Below are positions 10,464-21,600 of a stretch of 64,000 nt of DNA, in pieces. The notes under the pieces are model-generated. The model was given only the letters and a program-made list of their open reading frames with translations. It was not told the DNA's origin and did not search any database. The first letter of the stretch is position 1, and each line of letters starts with the position of its first letter. The translations under genes and the position numbers were made by a program. The stretch comes from Trypanosoma brucei gambiense DAL972 (lineage: Eukaryota > Euglenozoa > Kinetoplastea > Trypanosomatida > Trypanosomatidae). The stretch spans positions 310,001 through 374,000 of the forward strand of contig NC_026743.1 of the NCBI RefSeq assembly GCF_000210295.1. Direction: 5' to 3'.

Positions 10464-11198
10464 TCATACGCTTTGGTGCCCTCTTGTTCTACCGCTCTCG
10501 CGGACTTCCCGTTCCCACGACGTTTCCACGTTTCGGCTATTTCGTTTAGCGGAAGTGAACAGATTTTCGTTGAAACTTCCGGCGCCGCTCACTGAACGGG
10601 TCCGTTCTCTAGCGCTACCATCCTGTCGTCGCTCTGGCTGAACCCCGTAAAGCTCCTCGCGGTGGACATAATGTCTCCGAACCCAAACCCAAAAGGCAAA
10701 TGAAAGGACCGTACAAATGGTTAAAACGATGCGATGGTCTCGGCTGTACATTTCCTGTTGCTCCCGCATCTTCACTAAGGCCTCCCGACTAATCTGTAGC
10801 GAACCAAGCTGCATCTTTCCGTGCACCTGCGAGAGCTGGAGTGCCTTTTCGTGATAATCGAACACCATTGTTCGGAAGCATTTGTCCACTTCATAATGAA
10901 AATTTTCATAGACCACCCGCAACTGACGAACTTGTTGCTCACGCTGCTTCAAGAGGGTTTCGAGTTCCGTGTTGGTCATTGCCCGGTAGGTTTCAATAGT
11001 GGGTCTCACAGCGGCACTCCCGCCGCTACCGCGCTTTGCGGACCCGCTCCAGCCTTCATCCTCAGCCGTTCCCGTGTGCCTTGTTCTCATGGACTCAAGC
11101 CTCTCATTCTCTTCGCCGAGACCGGCCGTAAAGGAGGCGGAGGAAAACCCTGCAGGGGTCGTTGAGCTGAGCAGTGGCAAACCACATCGCCGAAACAT
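10464..11198 (-). CDS. Hypothetical coiled-coil protein with one membrane segment, possibly mitochondrial
   Basis: A 244-residue protein that I cannot assign. The first 30 residues (MFRRCGLPLLSSTTPAGFSS and on) are rich in Ser, Ala and Thr with early arginines, which resembles a mitochondrial presequence. Residues about 68-155 look helical and charged (TNTELETLLKQREQQVRQL), suggesting a coiled coil. A single hydrophobic segment follows (IVLTICTVLSFAFWVWV, about 157-173), then a basic hydrophilic tail rich in Arg and Ser. Presequence, coiled coil, membrane anchor and short tail is a layout shared by several inner-membrane proteins, including CCDC90/MCUR1-like proteins, but I see no diagnostic motif. 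The ATG at 11196-11198 gives the presequence; no clear polypyrimidine tract lies close by. Confidence 0.75.
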   Translation of the reverse strand: MFRRCGLPLLSSTTPAGFSSASFTAGLGEENERLESMRTRHTGTAEDEGWSGSAKRGSGGSAAVRPTIETYRAMTNTELETLLKQREQQVRQLRVVYENFHYEVDKCFRTMVFDYHEKALQLSQVHGKMQLGSLQISREALVKMREQQEMYSRDHRIVLTICTVLSFAFWVWVRRHYVHREELYGVQPERRQDGSARERTRSVSGAGSFNENLFTSAKRNSRNVETSWEREVRESGRTRGHQSV

Positions 11199-12616
11199 TC
11201 CCCCGTTTTTCCTATTTCACCCTCCGATCAATTCGGTTCCACAGTCTTTCGTAGTTAGCGACACTTTTGTTACCCGTAACAATGTGCGCACTCCTCGTCA
11301 AGCGATAGAGGAGGTTTGACGGTTTCCACAGGAACCAAGTTTGAACACAACAGCTCGCACCTCGTGCGGTGACGGCGGTAATAAAAATAATAATGTGCGA
11401 TAATCATTATGTTGAGAAAAGTAAATAAGGGCATGCATATATAAATCGATACAGATACACACATTAGTGTATCTCACGTGAGGAAGAGCGCAGAAAGAAA
11501 TTAGATCTTTAGGATGGCCCACAATGGGGGAGGAACAGTTTAATAAATCGCCGTTAACATCGTTACCTTGCTCGCACTCTTTTCTCGCTGTTTCCCCCGC
11601 CAAACCCACAATCTGTGAGGTCGACGGAGATTCCGTTGCTTGCTTTCCGCACTACAGTCCTTCCTTCGTTTTGTTTGTGTACCTTCCCCTCCATTCGTAA
11701 TGTACCTTATAGATTGCGCAATGCTCACCCATTTCATATTGCCCCTTTCACTTACCTGTCCCATTCCTCTTATGTAACCCACCGCACCCATCTCTCCTAT
11801 AAATTTAGGCGGTAAGGTTTCTTCCAATAGGTGTGAGCTCCGGGTTGAAAGAAAAAAAGGGAAGACACAACACAATGACTCTTAAAGGGAAATGACGACA
11901 TATATTCGTGTTCACACGTGTAGAAAACCATTGAAAGGGGAAACAACCGCAGTTACCCAACGAGACGAAAAAGTTCCGACTCCACATCCCATTGTAGAGA
12001 AACCTAGTGTCTCGCTACGTGACATGAAGTGGGAATACGCGAATAACACACAGATACACACAAATGTCGTGCATTCAGTTTCCAGTGGGGAGACATGTTG
12101 AAAACAAACCACGTTTGTTTCTGTTTGATCGTCCTTGACATCCCTGGTCGCATTTAATTCGTCGCACGGGAAACGCAAGCAGGCCGAAAACCAAGGGAGG
12201 AAAGGGACTGCTGTTGCTCCTGCTTGTAGCTGCGGCACTTAATGCTTATTTATTTATTAGCTGCACTCCATCTCCACCATGACGACGCATGCATACACTA
12301 TTCGGTTTCGTCGCAGAAACCATTGCGGTCCCAACAGAATGGTGAAGGAAGAATTAAAAAGAGAAACAGATTCGAAACTCAAACTTGGACTTAAACGTTA
12401 ACAACTCGAGCGGGGAGTGGAAGCATTACGCTCGTAGTTGTTGTCATGTATGTGTGTTTGCTCATCCCTTCCTACATCTTTCCTTTCCTTCCCCTTTAAC
12501 ATTCACTGAAACTATGACTCCGCCCACAGGAACCGGATGAAATGTATTGACCTGATCCCCTCATGCGCCCTCCTAAAGGAAACTTACACGAATGCCATCA
12601 CCTCCAACGAAATAAA
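11199..12616. other. Intergenic stretch between methionine aminopeptidase and the membrane protein
   Basis: Mostly the aminopeptidase 3' UTR. Minus-strand open frames of 103-111 codons (11298-11609, 11540-11875, 11912-12238) overlap one another and look like chance. No repeat or RNA gene is recognised. Confidence 0.6.
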
Positions 12617-14008
12617 TTAGTAGTCGTCGCCCTTAGAAAGGATTTCCTTTGCGGTAGGTTTCAAAATAAGAGTATGCTCCAGTTGAGCAGTGTAGCAGCC
12701 ACGTATGTCACAGAGGGGTGGGTATTTGTTCACTGCACCAGCCTCCACCAACTGGTTCAAATTCAGCAGATGCCTGTCGTGCCCGTCACGATCCAACCAC
12801 TTTCTCGCGAAGGCCAGCGTGTTGTATGTTTTATGAATGTGCCTTAGCAACTGCTGCGCCTTGTCCGAACGTACCTGTGTCTTTTCGCCCCCTGGTACCA
12901 TCATGTAATGCGAGCATTCCATGTCCTCCTGCACGAACCCACGACCAGTGGAGCCGAATGTCTCGATAGCGAACAACTCGCCTTCTTCCATGCGTGTCGC
13001 CTCTCCACCACGTACAATCGGCACCGACTTTCCCCCATGAATGACATATGGCGCAATGGTATGCCCCGAGAGGTTTCGTATACTCTTCACGGGGTACACC
13101 TTCCCATTCAGTTCCACTTCATAGGACTCCATTACCTCCTGAATTGCCGCCCCAACATCACACAGTCGTACATCGATGCCAGCCTGCTTAACACCCTCAT
13201 ATGTCGCCTCCTTAACCGCGTTGAGCAAAGGCTCGTACTCGTCCTTGAAAGCAACCGTCCAGGCGCAGTCAATAATTCTACCGTTAATCTGAGTCCCAAA
13301 GTCCACTTTCATAACATCGTCATACGTCAACACGCATTTATCACCAGTGTTCGGTGTGTAATGAGCAGCGACGTGATTGAGCGAGCAACCTGTTGGAAAC
13401 GCCTGACCGCGATTAAGGCCATCCTTCTCAATAAGTTCCTCCAGCTTCTTTTCAATGCGGTCAGTCATGCTGAGGAGAGAAATACCGGGCTTTATGAAGC
13501 TTTGGGCGTAGCGGCGCACCTGTCGATGCACTTCGGCCGCATACCGCAGGTCCTGCACCTGTTCCTCAGTCGCGTGCTCCATTGCACGTTTCTCCTCGCT
13601 GCTGTAGCGGTACGCATTAACCTCACCAGGATGCTCACAAATGATACCGACAGGAAAGTTGCCCCTCGCAAACTGCTGACTGACGGGAATAGTAGGTTCC
13701 GGCCACGTCTGCCGCTTCATTCCTTCCGCCACTTGTGGGTACGGGTTGTCGGGGTGGTCAGCGGTGCTGACAACCTTCGGGTCGCTGGCGTCATTGTTGT
13801 CATTCGCTTCCCCATTGCTCTCCTGCTTACTCGTTCGTTGCTTTCCTTTTTGTGCCTTTTTGTTAGCGTCACCACCTTGTTTGTCTTTGCTCACTTGAAC
13901 CTCTTGCAACGCTTTGGCCAGTTGTGCATCGAAATCAGCTTCATCATCCTTGCATTTCTTACCGCCCTGTTGCTTCTTTGAGCCCGCTCCCCCGCCTTTA
14001 GGTGGCAT
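12617..14008 (-). CDS. METAP2: Methionine aminopeptidase type 2
   Basis: A 463-residue cytosolic metallopeptidase that removes the initiator methionine from nascent proteins. The first 80 residues are Lys/Gly/Gln/Asp-rich and of low complexity, like the polylysine/acidic N-terminus that links eukaryotic MetAP2 to ribosomes. The pita-bread catalytic domain follows (about 140-463). The five metal ligands are visible: D236 (KVDFG), D247 (IIDCAW), H316 (SGHTI), E349 (AIETFGST) and E444 (QLEHT). Catalytic histidines fit H216 (AAHYTPN) and H324. An insertion between H324 and E349 is typical of type 2 rather than type 1. The protein lacks a PTS1 or signal peptide. The start is the first ATG after the splice acceptor predicted at 14039. 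Confidence 0.95.
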   Translation of the reverse strand: MPPKGGGAGSKKQQGGKKCKDDEADFDAQLAKALQEVQVSKDKQGGDANKKAQKGKQRTSKQESNGEANDNNDASDPKVVSTADHPDNPYPQVAEGMKRQTWPEPTIPVSQQFARGNFPVGIICEHPGEVNAYRYSSEEKRAMEHATEEQVQDLRYAAEVHRQVRRYAQSFIKPGISLLSMTDRIEKKLEELIEKDGLNRGQAFPTGCSLNHVAAHYTPNTGDKCVLTYDDVMKVDFGTQINGRIIDCAWTVAFKDEYEPLLNAVKEATYEGVKQAGIDVRLCDVGAAIQEVMESYEVELNGKVYPVKSIRNLSGHTIAPYVIHGGKSVPIVRGGEATRMEEGELFAIETFGSTGRGFVQEDMECSHYMMVPGGEKTQVRSDKAQQLLRHIHKTYNTLAFARKWLDRDGHDRHLLNLNQLVEAGAVNKYPPLCDIRGCYTAQLEHTLILKPTAKEILSKGDDY

Positions 14009-15045
14009 GCACGCGGTCCTTTTCCTCTTTGGAATGTGCTGAGCCAGTGTCGGCGTGTAGTCGGCAGTTTATGTGTGGAGTAAAGCATTACAAAGAAAGT
14101 AGAAAGAAAGAAAAAGTGCGAGTTAATGCACATACACACAAAACTTATGAATATAAAACTAAATCGCGCGGGACTGGGTTTTTTATCGGCAACAATGCAA
14201 AAGCAAAATGTCAAAGAGCGGAGAGCATACGGTGAAGACAAGGCGGCAACCACACGATGTGCACACACTGACACATAGTATGGATCGCTCAACATGCGCA
14301 TACAAAAAAAGAGGAAGAAAGAAAGAGAGAGAGAGAGAGCAACCAAACAAAACCAAATAAAAGAAGATGGGGCAACATATAAATATACTCAAAAGCTGCA
14401 CACCCCGATCCTTTTCCCTCTCCATATCGGAGACATTAAGTGGCATCGCTCGCATCCATCACGAGCACATACACCGCACACGAGAGTTTTCAGTGTTTCC
14501 CTACCCACAAACACGTATATTGGAGGGTAACAGAGGAAAGATTGTTTTTATCCGTTTATTTAAATCCCCAGTATCACCACGGTCGGTCTCCCTCCTGTGG
14601 TTTTTGCTCGGGTAGTAAGAGAGGGAAAGGGAAAGAGGTAGTGAAAATATTCAGCGTTGGACTGAAGTACATAGGTAAAGAAAGAGAGGAAGAAGAGCAG
14701 TTGACGGACATTCGTGAATTTCCCACGCTTTTTCATTCCCTTCCCTCCCATCCGCGTACCCCACCCCCATTCGTTACTATTATTGCTGTTTCTCCGTGAC
14801 TTCTAGTTGGCCGGAATATATTCATATTTTTAAAAACCTAATGCACCTGACATTTTGTTTTTTTGTTTACCTTTTCCACAGCGTTTTTAACGACACCCCT
14901 TCTTTCCTGTTTTTCTCTTGCCCATTCTTCATGATCTCGCTTAGCCCCGGTATAAATAAAGCAACAAGAAACAAGTAAAAAAAACTAGCAATAACAATAT
15001 CAGACAGTACTGATGGTACAAGAAGGAAAATTCATTGAACTTTAC
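14009..15045. other. Intergenic stretch between the DUF4833-like gene and methionine aminopeptidase
   Basis: It holds the aminopeptidase splice signal and then presumed 3' UTR. There is a GA-rich run near 14310-14340. No gene is seen on either strand. Confidence 0.65.
14039..14117 (-). promoter_or_regulatory. Predicted trans-splice region of methionine aminopeptidase
   Basis: A T/C tract on the minus strand (14091-14117, CTTTTTCTTTCTTTCTACTT) is followed by the first AG at 14039, 31 bases before the ATG. Confidence 0.55.
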
Positions 15046-15783
15046 TCAGGGCGTCTTCTTCTCGTATGTGTCGCTCCCTTTGTCAACAGACACCCCAAAG
15101 ACTTCGATGTAGTTCACCGTTGGAAGTTCATAAAAATGCTTAGGTTCTGTGCTACTTACATAAATTTTCTTGACGACGCTCAGCTCACCCCCGATAACTG
15201 CGATAAGGGCAACGGCTGTGTCATTTTCTTCGCCATTTGAGTCTTTCACAGGTTTTAGCGTCAGCAGCAGCGTCGGGTACTTGGCCAGCGCCACATACGA
15301 AAGCGTATATGGGTCGAACGCGCTCATCCACCGCTTGAAATCTCCCGGGTTATCGCACTCCCGGGACGCCGAGGCTACGTCAAAGCTCTTGCCACTGCAA
15401 CCATACGCCATCTTCCTTTGCACAAAGTTGAGATCATCAATGAGACTCGTGCGGCCCTTCGCCCGAAGTTTTTCCATCTGCTGAGGATCGAGGGTTATAA
15501 AGTAGGCATGAACGGGACCATCATGCTTGATGATACAATCTCTTCCGACACCGGAGGGGACGGGTTTCTTCGTCTCGGCATCTACAAAACGGGCAGTGTA
15601 GGCCACAACATTCGCGTTCTTGCTGCGCTCGATGTACAGGAAAGTATCGGGATGGTCCTCCGTGAAGCGATCACCGCGTTTGCCTATGCGATCCCGCAAA
15701 AGGCGGTTGAAGGTTGTGGAGTCTTTGCCGTGTGTTGTAAACAAAGCCTGAGCAATCGCTGCGGCGCTCTTATGTTCCACCAT
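15046..15783 (-). CDS. DUF4833-like protein, function unknown
   Basis: A 245-residue protein without a signal peptide or membrane segment. Residues 50-68 (YIERSKNANVVAYTARFVD) and 89-100 (GPVHAYFITLDP) match my memory of the DUF4833 family, whose members carry an IxRSKNxNxVxY motif followed by a short strand with a Pro and a Tyr/Trp. The function of that family is not known to me, and the match is by eye. The later part is strand-rich (LSYVALAKYPTLLLTLKPV, VALIAVIGGELSVVKKIYV), suggesting a compact beta domain. The start ATG at 15781-15783 is preceded by a good splice region. The protein ends in lysines and threonine without a known targeting signal. Confidence 0.8.
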   Translation of the reverse strand: MVEHKSAAAIAQALFTTHGKDSTTFNRLLRDRIGKRGDRFTEDHPDTFLYIERSKNANVVAYTARFVDAETKKPVPSGVGRDCIIKHDGPVHAYFITLDPQQMEKLRAKGRTSLIDDLNFVQRKMAYGCSGKSFDVASASRECDNPGDFKRWMSAFDPYTLSYVALAKYPTLLLTLKPVKDSNGEENDTAVALIAVIGGELSVVKKIYVSSTEPKHFYELPTVNYIEVFGVSVDKGSDTYEKKTP

Positions 15784-15885
15784 TATCCCACCTTAGTCAG
15801 TAACCTTTACCAAACCCCCAAGGAACAGGAATTTTTTTAAAGCTAATGTATATATATGTATGTACCTGCGCCTTGTGAGTTAATT

Positions 15886-15955
15886 CTCAGCGCAGGGGTG
15901 TTGCAGCAGTGGCAGTGCAACAACAGAAGAAAAGGGATTCAACAGAAGAGGGAAC
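15886..15955 (-). promoter_or_regulatory. Predicted trans-splice region of the DUF4833-like gene
   Basis: Minus-strand pyrimidine tract (15918-15955, including CCCTTTTCTTCTGTTGTTGC), with the first AG at 15886. Confidence 0.5.
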
Positions 15956-16354
15956 GGCGAGGGGGTAAATCACGGGGCGCGTATCCCGCTAAGAGCGTCA
16001 GTAAATGAATAGCAACGTCGCTGTGGCCCGTCCCACAGGAGTCGGAGCCGTGATTAGTTATATAAGCGCAAGCTCCTTTCTGATGTCGGCGGCGGCCAGT
16101 TGCACCTGTTACCATTTGACGGGGAAGGTAAAGCACCGCAAGCACACACAGACGTGAGTATCAGAAAGGTGGAAGGTGGATGGAGAAAAATGTGTTAGGC
16201 AAAATAACTCGCTGACACATAACCAGTGCAACGTTATGTAACAGACTTTTCCCCAGCCACTCCTAGAACAACAGCGCACTGTGAACGGATAGAGAAGGAA
16301 CTTGAACGCTAAGTGGGCCCCACGGCATCCGTGTTCGCACCTACACTTATACCT

Positions 16355-16388
<34 letters not shown>
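16355..16388. repeat. Compound (CA)n(TA)n microsatellite
   Basis: Twelve bases of AC repeat (16355-16366) run directly into 22 bases of AT repeat (16367-16388). Confidence 0.9.
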
Positions 16389-16532
16389 GCTACAAGATCA
16401 TCGCAACGAAAAATAATAACATACGCAGAATCTGCGGGAGTAATCATCACCATCCTTTGACACCACGTTCATCCATCTCCTCCCTAACGCATTGACAGTT
16501 ATATCGAAAAGCCAACAAACACCCGCGGAAAT

Positions 16533-17180
16533 TTACTTGTTGTACGGTAGACGGGGTCGCTTGCCATAACCATCAGTCTTCACGTAGCGTGCGCCAAACG
16601 AGAATTGTTTTGGTCTCCGCCCATACGCATGACCATTCTGCTGCCGCTCTCGCACAAGTTTTTCCTGCGCGTAAAAGTGCCGCCAGTCGTGCGGTCGGTG
16701 TTGAAACGGTTTTGTGTGGTTATCTGACACGTTTTGTATGAACCAGTCGTTGAACTCCCAACACGCCTCACTCATTGCCCGCCGTAGGTGTCCAACCCGC
16801 CCAAGACATGAATCCAGAGCCCGACTCTCCCGCTCACAGGTCTCTTTTCCCGCCTTCGCCATACACAACCGAAGTGCCATCGTCTCGGATTGGCACATCG
16901 TCAACTGTTCCTCTCCACTGAGGCCAATGAGTTTCGCTTGTGTGAATACCGGTGAGCCACTGTGGGACGGGGAGGAATCAATCTCACCGCGACCCGCACG
17001 CCTTACGCCCAAATTGTCAAAAGTTGTACCACGTCCAAAGTTAATAAGATTCGTCGGGTTGATGTAGTCGTAGGCGTTTGTGGGTTTCAAACCATATTGG
17101 TTCACACCACTGTCATGCTGTCGACTCTTAAAAACAACGGGGGTGAGACGGTATGCAAAGAATATGTCGGACGACTTCAT
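16533..17180 (-). CDS. Twin CX9C (CHCH-type) protein, probably mitochondrial
   Basis: A 215-residue protein with a coiled-coil-helix-coiled-coil-helix core: C96-X9-C106 and C115-X9-C125, the paired-cysteine spacing of proteins imported through Mia40/Erv1 into the intermembrane space or assembled into respiratory and ribosomal complexes. The motif sits in a helical context (CQSETMALRLCMAKAG; CERESRALDSCLGRVG). The N-terminal 90 residues are polar and include FGRGTTFDNLGVRRAGRG. The C-terminal 80 residues are basic and aromatic, ending RPKQFSFGARYVKTDGYG then a basic tail, which could bind RNA or a large complex. A role as a mitochondrial ribosome or respiratory-complex subunit is plausible but is inference. 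No cleavable presequence is evident. Confidence 0.85.
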   Translation of the reverse strand: MKSSDIFFAYRLTPVVFKSRQHDSGVNQYGLKPTNAYDYINPTNLINFGRGTTFDNLGVRRAGRGEIDSSPSHSGSPVFTQAKLIGLSGEEQLTMCQSETMALRLCMAKAGKETCERESRALDSCLGRVGHLRRAMSEACWEFNDWFIQNVSDNHTKPFQHRPHDWRHFYAQEKLVRERQQNGHAYGRRPKQFSFGARYVKTDGYGKRPRLPYNK

Positions 17181-17291
17181 GGAGCTTATTCGCTAGCTAT
17201 ATCCACCTCTAGTGCACTCGTACGGCACACGCATACACACACAAAGGCAATCGCGTTTCTTTGGCTTATTTTGCTTCGCTACCCCTCCACT

Positions 17292-17307
17292 CTGAAAAAA
17301 AAAAAAA
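17292..17307 (-). promoter_or_regulatory. Predicted trans-splice acceptor of the twin CX9C gene
   Basis: On the minus strand a run of about 13 T is followed directly by CAG, with AG at 17292, 112 bases before the ATG. The 5' UTR carries one short upstream open frame (ATG at 17234, 13 codons). Confidence 0.6.
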
Positions 17308-18049
17308 TTCCACCTTCCTTGCGACACAGCTTCCTGTATCTCCAAGTGCTTTCCCTTTTCCACTGCTACAGCCACTTACACCTGATCTGTGAAAAAGAGG
17401 AAAAAAAAAACTACAACACTAATCCAGAGCCCCGTGACGCAACAAGTCGGTGCGGTTAGAAGAAAGAAAATAAAGAAATGGGTGAAGGGAAAAGTCAATA
17501 ACTCTTGAACACCTTTGGAGTCCGAATTGCGCAACAAACATTAACCGGGATTCTATCCTTCCCCCCCCCCCCTCAATGCATATAGCGGGGGGAGTTCGGA
17601 GTCTCCTTAAACAAGCAAAGTAACTGAATGCCACTGAAAATATCCACAATAGGGGCAAATGTTCATATATGAGAGAAGCAATTAAAAAAGGCACAATAGA
17701 AAGCGCAATAAACGAGAAGACACGTTGCCGCAAGAACACCCCGCTGACACGAAACCAAACGGCGACTATACATCCAACCGGTGTGAAACCACACCAGATC
17801 AGATATATATGTCTACAGATAAACAACAACACAAGTTGGGTACAAGTCCTTCAATTTCTCTCTGCCATTGTGAAAAGTCAGTCCGCATATTTCATTATAA
17901 CAGCAACGTCGGTCGCGTCGTCACGTGGAAGGGATGGTCCGTGAGGTAGAAAGTAGGAAACCATGACCCGAAACCGCGGGAAAGGAAGTGCAGAAAACAA
18001 CCCATAATAACAACGTCTGCCACCGCTTGCCTATGAACATGGAACCCAC

Positions 18050-18051
<2 letters not shown>

Positions 18052-18082
<31 letters not shown>
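18052..18082. repeat. (TAA)n microsatellite
   Basis: About ten perfect TAA units in presumed 3' UTR of the giant coiled-coil gene. Confidence 0.9.
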
Positions 18083-18610
18083 TGAATTTCGACCGTCTCA
18101 ACCATGTTTCTTCTACATATAAACCACAAGGACACTCAACAGCAAATGGCAACACGCGCATCGCAACAAACCACCGTTTCATTACCACATAAGTAAAGGC
18201 AATAGGAGCTGTATACAGTAGCACCACGTCAAGTAGCAGCAACAGCAAAAAAAAAAAGCAGTAGGACCCTAACGGACAGAACGAGGGTGCGGGTTGCACT
18301 CCGGTCCAAAGGAGGAGTGCGTCATTTTTATCCTGAATTCAAAAATGGTACAAAAGACGGAGTGAATCATGGCCCGATTCTCACAACGCCTTTGCTAACT
18401 GGTAACATGCTCAGCGACTTTTTCGCACTCCTTCACAATACTACGAGGATTTCAGGATTTAAAAAAATTGATGCTCCCTGCACCTCAGGCTTCCCTACTG
18501 GTCGTGCCATCACAACCCGTCCCGCACCACTTTGCAATACGCTCGAGTGCTCTTCACTAACAACGAGATTATTCTGTTGCGAGAAGCTTCTATTGAAAAA
18601 TAAACATTGA

Positions 18611-21600
18611 TCATCTGGCATCCGTGCTTTCATCCCCTCCCCCACTAACACGTTCTTTAGGAGTAGCAGCTGATGAGAAATTCAGTACGGCTTCCGGATT
18701 TGTACTGGAGTTCGGTGAAACCTCCGCATTCGCAGGGTCCCGGGATCCCGACCCCGTGCTGTCAGTGCTAGGCTCCCGCACCACCCGCGAGAGGCGACCG
18801 AGTCGGAGTAACAAGTTATGCATTATATTGTTCAACAATAATTCCCTCTGATCCACCGGCGCCAAGGCTTTCGAGCCAAGTTGTGCGTTCCTTGCTTCTT
18901 GCACGACATGTACAATAGCGGTCTTCATCTCGCTGTACAACGACTCCACCTGAGCCTCTCTTTCCTCTAGGAGCAGAGATTTCTGTGCCACAATGCTTCG
19001 CAGCCGTGCAATCGACTTCTGGCTCGCTGACCCTTGCGTTTTTTGGGAGTCGCAACATCCGGCAGGTGCTGAAGTTAGGGAACAAGTTTCTCGCGTACCA
19101 CATTCTCTCTGTGGAGTGTACGGCACACTCGGGGATTTTTGTACACTACATTCATCGCTGCAGCTCCGCAGAAATTTGAGTCCCGTTTCATGCAGATACC
19201 CCCGCTCCTGTGCAAGGAGCTCCTGGTATTCGCGCAGCTGAAGCCGGACAGCCCTGATCTGCTCGTGGTTGCTTGTCCTCTCCACCTGCAACATACTTAT
19301 CGTGTCCCGCATGGCGTTTTGCTGAGCCTCCGCCTCTTCTAAGGTGTGGCGCCACTTGCTGAGCTCCTCCCGTGCACCATTCAGCGTTTCCTGGGCAGCT
19401 TGTATTTCACTTTCATAGGACTCCCGCTGCCACTGTATCTCATTTTGCAGCCGTTCCTTCTGTTGATTACACCTCTCGAGATTTTGCTTGATCCGTTCGG
19501 TCTCTTGGGCGGCACCCACTTGCTCCCGAACCAACTGCTCCCTATCGGCAACTAGTCCGTCGTGAGCCTCCTGCAGTTGCTTGACCTCAAGCTGTAGCGC
19601 CTCCACTTGCTCATTGAGCTGCTGAACGCGGCGGTTGTGCATTTGTTCTGCATTTTGAGTTGTATCGGCCGCTTGACGAAGGCGCTCCTTCAGTTCGTCG
19701 CAACACCCCTGAAGTTCACAATTCTTCCGTCGTACGTGATCTACCTCTTCTTGTAGAGCTGCTTTACGTGGTTCGAGAGCAGCAATACGCATTTCGGCAG
19801 CCCGCAGAGCTGCGGCGGCTTCCTCGACCTGAAGGGTGCTCGAAGATTCCAACTCACATAACTTTCCATTTAAGCGTTGGGCATCACTTTCTTGCTGTGT
19901 TGCTCGCATACGCAACCGCTCCAACTCGGTTTCAGCAACGGACAACTGCGCCTTCAACGAATCCAATTGGGCCTGTTGCTCTTTGCAGGATTCTCCCAAC
20001 TTCGTGTTGGCTTCCCGTAGCTCCTCCACAGTTGCAGTGAGGGCGTCTGCCTGTCGACGGAAGGCTTCTTCAGCTGTACGGTTTCGCTGGGTCAACAACT
20101 GTACTTCCTGCGTGGCATCAAGCAGCTGAGACTCCAGGGAGTCCCGTTCCGTTTCGGCACGCTCAAGACGGGGAATAACGCGATCAAGACTTGACTTGGT
20201 TGACCGCAGCTGTTTCTCCAAGTCTTCGCGCGAACACTTGCACTGGTCAACCTCCTCCAATGCTGCTGCGAGTTTCTGCTCCGTTAGTTCGAGTAGTTCA
20301 CGAGAGGTGTGCGTCTTTTCCCTTAGCGCCTCCTGAAGCCGAACAACCTCCCGTCGCTGTTCGTCCTCAACATCTGCTGCTGTTTTCTTCAGTTCGTAAA
20401 ATAGGTGCAGGACGTTTGCGTTCTCAGTTTTCACGAGTTCCATCTTGTGTAAAGAGTTTGCATACTCGACCTTGACCACCTCCATCTCATGCTGTGTGGC
20501 GTCAAGTTTTTCATGTAACTTTCTTATAACCTTGCTGTGCTCCTCCTTATTGGAACAAAGTTCAGACTCAACTCTTTCTGAAGAGGCTTTGAATGTAGCA
20601 ACTTCCTGCTGAAGTTCAGTAATTTGACGTAGCAGACCTTGTCGCTCCACCTCCGCACCCTCAACAACGGCCATGAAGTCTTCGCACTGCCGCTCACCCT
20701 CGATCATAGCATCACTGGCTGCTCGCTCAATAACATCGCAACGACTAAGCAATTTACGTTGGAAGTTTACGTGGTGCCGTACAAGGTATTCATGCGCGTC
20801 CAAAACAGCCCTAAACAGATATTGCACAACGAGAGGTATTGTCAGCACCTTCTCGGCAAAGAGGTCTTCGACAACGTTATGCTTCAGCGTGGTATGATCC
20901 AGCTCCGCAGTGTGTACCTCTTTCTCAGAGCCTCCATTCTCGCTGTGCAAACTTGACTGTTCTTCCCTTTGCAGTTCAACACGATTTCTCGTCACATCCA
21001 GCAACATTTGACAATCCTCAACGCGCAACTCGGCTTCATTACTATCATCAAGTGGAACCACGCCATCATCTACGTGACAACTCTTGTTGCATTTAGACTG
21101 CTTACGGCAGATCACCAAGTTACCCATGCCGATATCATCGGGAATGTCCCCACTAAAATTACAGTACGATAAACCATTTAAGTTCCCATAATCAACCCTT
21201 TCACCATTTTCTCGATCCTCGGTCATATCAACAAAAGACCGACACACAACGCCGATTGCTTCCAGGGAATCAGTTTGCACCCGCGAGGACACCTTTTCAG
21301 AACCCTTCAATACATCAACAGAGTGACTACCATTTCCGACAACCTCCTTGTGAGAAATGCAGCATTCCGCTTCTTTAACACCGCAGTCAGCGGTCTCTAA
21401 ATTTATACAAGGTAAACAACTATCTGCACCCAAAAAAGATCTAACACTACCAACACTACTTGAAGTAGCAGCAACAAAAACAGTACCACCACAATATCCA
21501 CAAGTTCCACCTGCCAACTGTGTTACATTAGCTAATTCCACTTGCTGCCTTTCTTCCAGTTCACGAAGTTCTTCTTTTAACTGATCGTTACAAGCTTGGA

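Larger units (their letters stand above)
15784..16532. other. Intergenic stretch between the twin CX9C gene and the DUF4833-like gene
   Basis: The left part holds the splice signal of the DUF4833-like gene. A compound CA/TA microsatellite lies at 16355-16388. No gene is seen. Confidence 0.65.
17181..18610. other. Intergenic stretch between the giant coiled-coil gene and the twin CX9C gene
   Basis: It contains the CX9C splice signal, a ten-C run near 17564-17573 and an AAT microsatellite (18052-18082). A minus-strand frame of 137 codons (17419-17832) encodes a hydrophobic sequence from T-rich DNA and is not called. Confidence 0.6.

Noticed and set aside
12908..13981. + strand frame of 357 codons opposite methionine aminopeptidase
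   Set aside because: It is a shadow of a clear gene on the other strand and carries no recognisable domain.
17419..17832. Hydrophobic minus-strand frame of 137 codons
   Set aside because: Hydrophobicity follows from T-rich DNA; no conserved motif is seen.
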